A stretch of 64,000 bases of DNA from Dysgonomonas sp. UBA5412 (GTDB lineage Bacteria; Bacteroidota; Bacteroidia; Bacteroidales; Dysgonomonadaceae): positions 11,192 through 75,191 of the forward strand of contig DHNQ01000029.1 of the NCBI GenBank assembly GCA_002409595.1, in the 5' to 3' direction. The notes beneath the pieces are model-generated. The model ran no database searches, had not been told where the DNA came from, and saw only the letters and a program-made list of their open reading frames with translations. Numbering within the stretch: position 1 is the stretch's first letter; the number at the start of each line of letters is the position of its first letter. A program made the translations under genes and the position numbers. This document shows positions 18,349-26,045 of this stretch, one piece after another.

Positions 18349-18377
18349 TGACGCAGGATTAAATGAGAGGTTACAAA
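18349..18377 (-). promoter_or_regulatory. ECF-type promoter toward the sigma gene
   Basis: On the minus strand TTTGTAACCT (18377-18368), 11 bases, then CTGCGTCA (18356-18349). AAC and CGTC stand 16 bases apart, the classic ECF -35/-10 geometry. The predicted start falls at about 18342, so the sigma mRNA may be leaderless from the ATG at 18341. Confidence 0.6.
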
Positions 18378-18416
18378 GGTAGATTAAAAAAGATAAAAAT
18401 ATTTTTTCTCCTTATT

Positions 18417-18445
18417 TTTGTAACCTTATAAAAACCTCTGCGTCA
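18417..18445 (+). promoter_or_regulatory. ECF-type promoter toward the DUF6249 gene
   Basis: TTTGTAACCT (18417-18426), 11 bases, then CTGCGTCA (18438-18445): the same two boxes and the same spacing as the minus-strand copy 40 bases away, in mirror orientation. The predicted start near 18452 leaves a leader of about 50 bases before the ATG at 18503. Confidence 0.65.
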
Positions 18446-18502
18446 AAATAGGCAAAGAAACGAAATGGAAATAAATATTTAATTAATAAAAACAATACAA
18501 TT

Positions 18503-18922
18503 ATGACAGCTTTAGTACCAATGGTAATCTGTGGATTATTTTTTTATTTCACATATAGAATATTTGAGTTATATGCCAGACGTAAAGAAAGAATGGCTAT
18601 TATAGAAAAACTTTCGAACGGAATAGACCCTGAATTATTGAGAAATCAATTTAATATATCCACATTTAAAGACAGTAGTTATGGGTCGTGGGCTATCCGC
18701 ATCGGATTGTTGTTAATAGGAGTCGGACTTGGTGTTGCAATCGCAGCAATAATCGACATGTTAGCCGTTGCACCATCTGAAGAGAATAACGAAGTCTTTT
18801 ATGGTTTTCGGAATGCCATTTCTGTTTTATATCCCTCTCTAGCTGCAATATTTGGCGGACTAGGGCTTGTGATAGCTTATTTTATAGAGAAGAAAGGCGA
18901 AGATAAAGAGAGTATTCAATAA
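18503..18922 (+). CDS. DUF6249-like membrane protein
   Basis: 139 residues with three membrane segments: about 2-20, 61-85 and 108-128. After the first helix comes a basic stretch, ELYARRKERMAIIEKLSNG, typical of the DUF6249 family found next to ECF sigma genes in Bacteroidota (family knowledge; assignment from memory). Function unknown. Divergent from the sigma factor and preceded by an identical ECF promoter motif, so it is probably part of that small regulon. Confidence 0.8.
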   Translation: MTALVPMVICGLFFYFTYRIFELYARRKERMAIIEKLSNGIDPELLRNQFNISTFKDSSYGSWAIRIGLLLIGVGLGVAIAAIIDMLAVAPSEENNEVFYGFRNAISVLYPSLAAIFGGLGLVIAYFIEKKGEDKESIQ

Positions 18923-18959
18923 AGTGTGAATCAGTATATATAATACTTTTCATTCAAAG

Positions 18960-18990
18960 GCATCCTTATTTTTAACAGAAGGATGCATTT
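18960..18990 (+). terminator. Terminator after the DUF6249 gene
   Basis: Perfect 8-bp stem GCATCCTT/AAGGATGC (18960-18967 with 18979-18986), 11-base loop, then a T-rich tail. It separates the DUF6249 gene from the barrel gene at 19138. Confidence 0.7.
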
Positions 18991-19137
18991 ATTGTTAAAA
19001 ATAAAAAAAATACTACTAGGTATAGTGATAAAAATATAATTATTACGACAAATTCGTAGAGTACAGTTTATTTAATTAAATCTATTTTTAACTTAGCTGT
19101 ATGGAAATCACCTAAAAAAATATCTAAAAATGCCCCT

Positions 19138-21639
19138 ATGAAAAGTCACATTCTATTAATTACCTTATTCTTTTCTTTCATTTTTTCATCCGTTTCAGCC
19201 CAAACCAGTAGTAATGCAACCAATGTTGTAATCAAAGGACAAGTCCTTGATTCGGTTACACACGAGACAATACCGTATGTAACTATCAAAATAACAGACA
19301 AGGAAACTCCGCCAAAGTTGCTGAAAGCAGTTGCTACCGATGAAAACGGGAAATTTCAGTTTACAATAGACCAACAAGGAGATCTTATATTTGTATCCGA
19401 ATATATTGGTAAAAAAACTGTATCCAAACCAATAGAAGCGGGAAGTACAAAAAGAATCGACTTAGGGACTGTACTAATGTCTGACGATGCCCATGCCCTA
19501 TCGGAGGTAGTCGTATCTGTGCAGAAACCTTTAGTAAAAGTAGACCTTGATAAGATTACATATAGTTTGGAAGACGACCCCGAATCACAGACAAACAATG
19601 TGTTAGATATGTTGAAAAAGGTTCCGATGGTTACTGTAGACGGAGAAGAAAAAATCCAATTGAAAGGATCTTCAAACTTCAAGATATATCTGAATGGAAA
19701 ACCGTCTAATATGATTACAAACAATCCTAAAGATGTACTACGGAGTATGCCGGCCAATTCAATCAAAAATATAGAGGTAATAACAGACCCCGGAGCAAAA
19801 TATGATGCAGAAGGCGTTGCCGGTATTATCAATATTATTACCCAAAAGAATACCAATATGGGTGGTTATACTGCTACTCTGAATGGGCGTGTGGATGACC
19901 GTGGAGCATTTGGTGGCGGAGTTTATCTGCAACTGAAATATGGGAAAGTGGGTTTTACCGGAGGGTACAATTATTATGAATATAAGTCTCCAAGAGGAGC
20001 TTCGTCTTTCTATCAGGAAGACCTTAATAATAATAACCTTAAATATATGACACAATCCGGTTTTTCGAAAGACAATGGAAACGGGCAATATGGGAACGGA
20101 GAATTAAGTTTTGAGTTAGACACGCTTAATCTTATAAATGTTGGCTTCAATCGTTATCTTGGTGATAATAAATCAAGAAACGAACAGTTTGTAGAAATGC
20201 TGAATAGTGACCGCATCGCCCAATATAGATATGATTTGGATAGCCGATCCAAGGGAAATTATGGAGGCACAGATGTAAATGTCGATTATCAGCGAACTTT
20301 CAGTAAGAAAGATCAATTATTGACAGCCTCATACAGATTCAGTCTTAGCCCTAATGATCGAAAATCGAATAATATAATAAACCCAATAGAAAATACACCT
20401 CCAGAGACAGCAGAAACAAACAATCAGTTTACAGATGCTGAAATGAAAGAGCATACTTTTCAGACTGATTTTGTAACTCCATTTGGAAAAACACATAGTA
20501 TAGAAGCGGGAGTGAAGTATATAATACGCCTCAATGAGAGCAATAGTGGCTATGATAGGCTCAACCGTAATACTAATGAATGGGAAAATAAGCCTCAGTT
20601 ATATGATAAATTCAAACATGAACAAGATATTCTTGCTGCTTACGGAGGGTATAGTGCTAAGTTTCAAAAATGGGGTATAAAAACAGGATTGCGCTACGAA
20701 GCAACATGGCTCGATGCAAAATTTCCGAAGGATGAATCAATGAATTTCAAGAAAGATTATTCGAATCTTGTACCATCTGCCACACTTACATATCAGTTGA
20801 AACCTACTCAAAATTTCCGCTTGGGTTACAACATGAGAATACAACGCCCCGGTATTTATCAACTCAACCCATACGAAGATTCATCTAACCCGAACAGTAT
20901 ACGAAAAGGAAATTCGGAATTAGATGCAGTAAAAAGCCACAGTATAAATTTAAATTTCGGATCTTTTGGCAAAAGTCTAAATCTTAATTTAAATATGGCT
21001 TACAACTTTGAGAATAATGGAATTGAGGATATAACAACTATTGAGAATGGAATATCAACTACCACATATAGAAATATTGGAAAAAAGAAATCGATTGGGT
21101 TATATGGTTATATAAACTGGAATCCTACGGATAAAATACGTATATATAGCAACATGGAAGGCGGATATGTGGATATTAAAGGAAACATAAATGAGTGGAC
21201 AAATAAAAGATTATCAAATAACGGATTTACAGGAAGCATATACGGTGGTGGACAATATTCATTTCCATATAATTTTAAAGCTTACCTCAATAGTGGATAT
21301 TTTGGAGGATGGGTGGATCTACAAGGCAAAAGTTCTTCTTTTTTCTTCCACAATCTATCATTCTCCAAAGGGTTCTTAAATGACAGATTACAATTACGAG
21401 CTTATGCTCAAAATCCATTCAAGAAAGATAACCATTTCAAAAACACAATAAACAATAATATTTTTTATTCACAAAGGCAGTCTACATATAGAATCCGTCA
21501 ATTTGGCATTTCAGTTTCGTTCCGTTTCGGAGAAATGAAAGCTCAGATCAAAAAAGCTCAACGAGGAATCAGTAATGACGACAATATGGGCGGAGGAGGA
21601 CAGTCCGGAAATCAGGGTGGACAAGGTGGACAGAATTAA
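19138..21639 (+). CDS. TonB-receptor-like outer-membrane barrel
   Basis: 833 residues. Signal peptide 1-22 (ending SVSAQ), a carboxypeptidase-regulatory-like beta sandwich (about 30-105), a plug-like domain (KITYSLEDDPESQ, VPMVTVDGEEKIQLKGSSN, IEVITDPGAKYDAEGVAGI, about 125-240), then a long beta barrel of the OMP_b-brl_3 type. No SusD-like partner follows, unlike SusC. The last barrel strand (FGISVSFRFGE) is followed by a 36-residue tail rich in Gly, Asn and Gln. Ligand unknown. Monocistronic. Confidence 0.88.
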   Translation: MKSHILLITLFFSFIFSSVSAQTSSNATNVVIKGQVLDSVTHETIPYVTIKITDKETPPKLLKAVATDENGKFQFTIDQQGDLIFVSEYIGKKTVSKPIEAGSTKRIDLGTVLMSDDAHALSEVVVSVQKPLVKVDLDKITYSLEDDPESQTNNVLDMLKKVPMVTVDGEEKIQLKGSSNFKIYLNGKPSNMITNNPKDVLRSMPANSIKNIEVITDPGAKYDAEGVAGIINIITQKNTNMGGYTATLNGRVDDRGAFGGGVYLQLKYGKVGFTGGYNYYEYKSPRGASSFYQEDLNNNNLKYMTQSGFSKDNGNGQYGNGELSFELDTLNLINVGFNRYLGDNKSRNEQFVEMLNSDRIAQYRYDLDSRSKGNYGGTDVNVDYQRTFSKKDQLLTASYRFSLSPNDRKSNNIINPIENTPPETAETNNQFTDAEMKEHTFQTDFVTPFGKTHSIEAGVKYIIRLNESNSGYDRLNRNTNEWENKPQLYDKFKHEQDILAAYGGYSAKFQKWGIKTGLRYEATWLDAKFPKDESMNFKKDYSNLVPSATLTYQLKPTQNFRLGYNMRIQRPGIYQLNPYEDSSNPNSIRKGNSELDAVKSHSINLNFGSFGKSLNLNLNMAYNFENNGIEDITTIENGISTTTYRNIGKKKSIGLYGYINWNPTDKIRIYSNMEGGYVDIKGNINEWTNKRLSNNGFTGSIYGGGQYSFPYNFKAYLNSGYFGGWVDLQGKSSSFFFHNLSFSKGFLNDRLQLRAYAQNPFKKDNHFKNTINNNIFYSQRQSTYRIRQFGISVSFRFGEMKAQIKKAQRGISNDDNMGGGGQSGNQGGQGGQN

Positions 21640-21665
21640 GTTTAATAATAAATGATATATGATAG

Positions 21666-21695
21666 AAGGATTTTTCCATATATGGAAGAACCCTT
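21666..21695. terminator. Bidirectional terminator
   Basis: A 15-bp arm pair with one mismatch around a perfect palindromic core, TTCCATATATGGAA, with AA/TT-rich flanks. It lies between the convergent barrel and dprA genes. Confidence 0.75.
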
Positions 21696-21763
21696 TTATT
21701 GTAAAATATGACAAAGTAATTTATCCTAATGAGGTATTATATATAAATATAGTATTTATTTAA

Positions 21764-22882
21764 TCAAACAAGCGAATACATGTTTCCCGGCAGATTCTTT
21801 ATCAATCCCCTCATTTCCATTTCGAGTAAAGTAGAGAATAACTGAAAAGCAGGAGAATTGACATCTCTGGCTAATTGATCAATATGCAGAGAGTCGACAG
21901 TAGATAATCGATCAACAATACATTGCTGTTCGTCCGTCAGATTAAAAAATAATTCTTGCTGCTTGGGACTTTTCTTTTTGTCGCTTACTGTATCCCACCC
22001 CATTTGTTGTAAAAAATATTCAGTAGATTGGAATAAATCCGCTTTGTGAGAAGCGATCAACTTATTGCAGCCTTGCGAATATTTATCGGTTATCTTACCC
22101 GGCACGGCAAATATATCTTTGCAATAAGAATTAGCTATTTCGGCAGTAATGAGCGAACCTCCTTTTATATCTGATTCTACAACAATAACTGCATCGGCAA
22201 GACCGGCAACAATCCTATTTCGGCGTACAAAATTAAATCGGTCGGGGCTTGTTTTACTTCTAAACTCGGACAATACTCCTCCACTTTTCACCATTTCTGC
22301 TGCGGTCTGCCTATGCACAGACGGATATATAGTATCAAGTCCATGTGCCAGAATCCCTACCGTAGGCAAGTTGTATTTTAATGCCGCTCTATGAGCACTT
22401 ATATCTATACCATAGGCAAGTCCACTCACTATTAATGTGTTTGGCAGCACAGAAGAAATGTCTTTAAGAAAAGAGTCACAGAAAACATTGCCATAAGTAG
22501 ACGAATTACGTGTTCCTACAATACTGATAATATGTTCTGCATTAAAATCTACTGATCCTTTAAAATAAAATAGAATAGGAGCATCGGCACACTCTCTTAG
22601 TCTGGCAGGATATTCTTTATCGGATATAAAATAGGCAGAGATGTTATTTTTTTCTACGAAAGTTAACTCTTCTTCGGCCATCAAAAGAACTTTTGGATTA
22701 AGAATCTCATCAACGATTCTTGTAGAAATTCCAGCTATTGCAAGTAATGATTTACGAGAAGATTTGAAGATGGCTTCCTCATCACCTACTATTTTCAAGA
22801 TATTGCGAGCCGTAATATCTCCCACACCTGATATTTGAGTCAAGGCTATCTGATAAAGTCTCTTATCCTTCACATCACTCAT
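21764..22882 (-). CDS. dprA: DNA processing protein DprA
   Basis: 372 residues. Binds incoming single-stranded DNA and loads RecA during natural transformation. An N-terminal helix-hairpin-helix region (LTQISGVGDITARNIL), a Rossmann-like core with IVGTRNSSTYG, VSGLAYGIDISAHRAAL, FNFVRRNRIVAGLADAVIVVE and GSLITAEIAN, and a C-terminal winged-helix domain (about 310-372). Complete. Overlaps lolD by 4 bases (lolD first), so cotranscribed with it; there is no functional link known. Confidence 0.94.
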   Translation of the reverse strand: MSDVKDKRLYQIALTQISGVGDITARNILKIVGDEEAIFKSSRKSLLAIAGISTRIVDEILNPKVLLMAEEELTFVEKNNISAYFISDKEYPARLRECADAPILFYFKGSVDFNAEHIISIVGTRNSSTYGNVFCDSFLKDISSVLPNTLIVSGLAYGIDISAHRAALKYNLPTVGILAHGLDTIYPSVHRQTAAEMVKSGGVLSEFRSKTSPDRFNFVRRNRIVAGLADAVIVVESDIKGGSLITAEIANSYCKDIFAVPGKITDKYSQGCNKLIASHKADLFQSTEYFLQQMGWDTVSDKKKSPKQQELFFNLTDEQQCIVDRLSTVDSLHIDQLARDVNSPAFQLFSTLLEMEMRGLIKNLPGNMYSLV

Positions 22883-23553
22883 TCTTCAAATTGTGGCATA
22901 TTTTCAATTATCAGCCCATCTTGCATATGAATAGTGCGATCGGTAATAGAAGCCAAATGTTCGTCGTGAGTTACAATAACAAATGTTTGACCTAAGGTAT
23001 CGCGAAGCTTAAAAAACAATTGATGCAATTCTTCTTTATTTTCGGTATCTAAACTTCCAGAGGGTTCGTCGGCTAATATTACAGCAGGGTTATTTACCAG
23101 TGCTCTGGCAACAGCAACCCGTTGTTTCTCACCACCGGATAATTCATTTGGTTTATGATCCATGCGCGAAGATAACCCCAAAAGATCCAACAGTTCTTTT
23201 GCCCTATTTTTAGCCTGAGATTCTTTTGCTTTTCCGATGAGGGCGGGAATCATTACATTTTCTAAAGCTGTAAATTCGGGTAAAAGTTGATGGAATTGAA
23301 ACACAAAGCCAATATTCTTATTGCGAAAATCAGAGAGTTTAGCATCGTTGAGCTTACTTACATTCTGATCATTTATATACACAACTCCACTATCAGCCTT
23401 ATCCAACGTCCCCATGATTTGCAGAAGGGTTGTCTTACCGGCTCCACTTGCTCCCACAATAGAAATTATTTCACCTTTTTCTACACGGAGATCAATGCCT
23501 TTCAATACATTTAATGTACCAAAGCTTTTGGTAATACCTTCTACAACAATCAT
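22879..23553 (-). CDS. lolD: ABC transporter ATPase, LolD/MacB type
   Basis: 224 residues. Walker A GASGAGKT at 34-41, Q-loop FVFQFHQLLPEFTALENV, signature LSGGE at 138-142, Walker B VILADEP at about 158-164 with SGSLD after it, H-loop VTHD. The TALENV/SGSLD pattern is that of LolD, the ATPase that drives lipoprotein release from the inner membrane. No permease gene is adjacent; LolC/E would be elsewhere. ATP-binding subunits of other MacB-type exporters look alike. Confidence 0.85.
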   Translation of the reverse strand: MIVVEGITKSFGTLNVLKGIDLRVEKGEIISIVGASGAGKTTLLQIMGTLDKADSGVVYINDQNVSKLNDAKLSDFRNKNIGFVFQFHQLLPEFTALENVMIPALIGKAKESQAKNRAKELLDLLGLSSRMDHKPNELSGGEKQRVAVARALVNNPAVILADEPSGSLDTENKEELHQLFFKLRDTLGQTFVIVTHDEHLASITDRTIHMQDGLIIENMPQFEE

Positions 23554-23571
23554 TGTTTTTTTATTTTATAG

Positions 23572-23609
23572 AAAAAGCTACAAAAATTAAATCTTTCATG
23601 TAGCTTTTC
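23572..23609 (-). terminator. Terminator after ugd
   Basis: A 10-bp stem (AAAAGCTACA 23573-23582 with 23599-23608) and a 16-base loop. On the minus strand the closing arm runs into TTTTTCT. It follows the ugd stop by 25 bases and precedes lolD. Confidence 0.65.
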
Positions 23610-23633
23610 CAGTAAATATATCATAAAGAAATG

Positions 23634-24953
23634 TTAGATCCCAATTCCGAAATAGTCGAAACCTGCATCATTCATTTCTTGCTTATTATAAATATTACGC
23701 CCGTCAAAAACAACAGGCTTAGTCATAGTTCTCTTAATAACGTCCCATGTAGGCAAACGAAATTCATTCCATTCTGTCACCATCAATATAGCATCTGCAT
23801 CCAAAGTTGCATCATATATATCCTTTGCATACACAATAGTATCTCGAAGCTTATGCAATCTGGCTTCTTCCATCGCAACCGGGTCATAAGCTCTCACTTT
23901 TCCTCCGGCTTTTAATATTTTATCTATCAATACTAAAGACGGGGCTTCTCGCATATCGTCAGTCTTAGGCTTAAAAGCCAATCCCCAAACGGCAATTGTT
24001 TTACCGTTTATGTCTCCGTTGTAATATTTCATCAACTTGTCAAACAAAATATTTTTCTGACGCTCGTTCACATTCTCAACGGCTTCCAATATTTCCATTT
24101 GTTTGCCAAGCTTTCTAGCCGTATTTATTAGAGCTTTCACATCCTTCGGAAAACAACTTCCTCCATATCCACAGCCCGAATATAAAAATTTAGAACCGAT
24201 ACGTGCATCCGACCCGATTCCCTTACGTACCATATTAACATCTGCACCGACAATCTCACACAGATTAGCAATATCGTTCATAAAACTGATGCGTGTGGCT
24301 AGCATAGCATTTGCTGCATACTTGATCATCTCTGCCGAAGGAATATCTGTATATATAATACGATAATTGTTTAGAGTGAATGGTTTGTATAAACGCTCCA
24401 TCAATCGGCGTGCATCCTCCGATTCTATACCAACTACAACTCGATCCGGTTGCATAAAATCTGTAATAGCAGCACCTTCTTTCAAAAACTCAGGATTGGA
24501 AGCTACATCAAACTTAACATCCGATTTACCTCTTTTATCCAACTCTTCCTGTATAGCTTGCTTTACCAACTTTGCAGTTCCTACGGGAACAGTACTTTTG
24601 GTAACAACAACCATATATTTATTCAAATTGCGGCCTACCGTACGAGCTACTTCTAATACGTATTTCAAGTCGGCACTGCCATCCTCATCGGGAGGTGTAC
24701 CTACTGCCGAAAAGACTATATCTACATCGTTAAGAATAGAGCTAAGATCTGTGGTAAAATGCAGACGTCCCGCTTTATGGTTACGTTCCACCATCTCATC
24801 AAGTCCGGGTTCAAAAATAGGAATAATACCATTTCTCAGGTTATCTATTTTTTTTTGATCTATATCCACACAGTAAACTTCCGTTCCCATTTCGGAGAAA
24901 CATGTTCCTGTGACCAGACCAACATAACCTGTACCCACAATAGCTATTTTCAT
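23634..24953 (-). CDS. ugd: UDP-glucose 6-dehydrogenase
   Basis: 439 residues. Oxidises UDP-glucose to UDP-glucuronate with two NAD+. N-terminal Rossmann motif GTGYVGL (7-13), VGTPPDEDGSADL, NPEFLKEGAA, and the catalytic Cys267 in CGYGGSCFPKD; the C-terminal domain has WGLAFKPKTDDMREAPS. Close to the TuaD/Ugd family throughout. Supplies glucuronate for surface polysaccharide. It is 28 kb from the polysaccharide cluster in this window and not part of it. Minus-strand -7 box TATCTTTG at 25033-25040. Confidence 0.95.
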   Translation of the reverse strand: MKIAIVGTGYVGLVTGTCFSEMGTEVYCVDIDQKKIDNLRNGIIPIFEPGLDEMVERNHKAGRLHFTTDLSSILNDVDIVFSAVGTPPDEDGSADLKYVLEVARTVGRNLNKYMVVVTKSTVPVGTAKLVKQAIQEELDKRGKSDVKFDVASNPEFLKEGAAITDFMQPDRVVVGIESEDARRLMERLYKPFTLNNYRIIYTDIPSAEMIKYAANAMLATRISFMNDIANLCEIVGADVNMVRKGIGSDARIGSKFLYSGCGYGGSCFPKDVKALINTARKLGKQMEILEAVENVNERQKNILFDKLMKYYNGDINGKTIAVWGLAFKPKTDDMREAPSLVLIDKILKAGGKVRAYDPVAMEEARLHKLRDTIVYAKDIYDATLDADAILMVTEWNEFRLPTWDVIKRTMTKPVVFDGRNIYNKQEMNDAGFDYFGIGI

Positions 24954-25092
24954 TTAATTACAATGTTTATTTTTCGTTTCATAAATACTTGTGTTCGCAC
25001 ATTAGAATCAACTAATCTAATTTCACACGGCACAAAGATAATACATTTTTGGAAACCTACATATCTGACAAACAAGAGCCTTAAATAAAAGA

Positions 25093-25842
25093 TTATTTCT
25101 TCTTTTTCCAATCGTATATAGGATCTTTATACTTAGTGTAAGGAACAACCATTACCTCACCCATCAATATCGAAGAATCTTCTTTCATATATATATCTTT
25201 CAGCTTTGGTATATTTGTCGTTTTATATATTAATGTTTGGCTCTCACATCCGATAAAACTAAAAACGATTGACACCTCATCTTTCGACATCAAAGACTCA
25301 GGTATTGTTAATTTGTAATTGCCATCGATATCACTCATCACACCTATATTCGTATTTTTTATCATTACAGACGCTCCAACAAGAGGATCTTCGTCTTGCT
25401 CATAGAATATTGTCCCCTGCAATACATTATTCTTTATATTTATTTTCTGTTCTGCTTTTTGCACCGTCAAACTATCCACCACAACCTCACTTTTCTGATT
25501 AGTGGGATCCATATTATTATTCTCCTGAGCCAAAACATTTGTCGATGAATAAAGTAAAGCAACAGCCATTAACATTTTTGAAAAGCGGGGACTATTAGCT
25601 CTGCCTTCCTTATTATTCAATACAAGTGGTCTGTTTAACTGAGACTGCCGAAATCTGCCACAAACCGAACCTTCTGTCTGTTTCAATATTTCGAGTATTT
25701 CATTATCGTTCAAATCTGTAAAATCGAGAACATTTGTCTTGCAAACAGGACAAAATTTCCCTGAATCGTTGTCGGTCATCGAAGACCAACATTCCGTACA
25801 TGGTTTATCTATTTTAATCGAGATTGTGTTTTTCTTGTTCAT
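25093..25842 (-). CDS. Membrane protein: Cys-module plus CarboxypepD-like domain
   Basis: 249 residues in three parts. Residues 11-70 form a Cys-rich module: KPCTECW (Cys15, Cys18), FCPVC (Cys31, Cys34) and VCGRFRQSQLNRP (Cys61), probably metal-binding and cytoplasmic. A single membrane segment lies at about 88-105. A carboxypeptidase-regulatory-like sandwich (VLQGTIFYEQDEDPLVGASV to LKDIYMKED, about 138-220) follows on the outside. The same N-terminal module precedes such domains in other Bacteroidota proteins (recalled). Function unknown. Monocistronic. Confidence 0.75.
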   Translation of the reverse strand: MNKKNTISIKIDKPCTECWSSMTDNDSGKFCPVCKTNVLDFTDLNDNEILEILKQTEGSVCGRFRQSQLNRPLVLNNKEGRANSPRFSKMLMAVALLYSSTNVLAQENNNMDPTNQKSEVVVDSLTVQKAEQKINIKNNVLQGTIFYEQDEDPLVGASVMIKNTNIGVMSDIDGNYKLTIPESLMSKDEVSIVFSFIGCESQTLIYKTTNIPKLKDIYMKEDSSILMGEVMVVPYTKYKDPIYDWKKKK

Positions 25843-25996
25843 AGTAAAATTATATTAAGAGTATTCAATTTGTTAAACAAATACAGAAAACAACGATTTA
25901 TTTCGTTCTGAAATACAAAACAAACATAATGAAAAATATTAAGATATATCTATTGAGTATTTTATATTTTGACTTCAATATATTATCCCTTTTCAC

Positions 25997-26004
25997 TATC
26001 TTTG
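25997..26004 (+). promoter_or_regulatory. Candidate -7 box of purL
   Basis: TATCTTTG, a full match to TAnnTTTG, 41 bases before the purL ATG. A TTTTG at 25967-25971 is a few bases too far upstream for an ideal -33 box. Confidence 0.4.
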
Positions 26005-26045
26005 TGTACCTATTAAATAGTCAATTACTAACTTGAATTAAAAAT

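Noticed and set aside
24103..24366. Open frames on the opposite strand of ugd
   Set aside because: They lie wholly inside ugd, have no family match and are side effects of its codon use.
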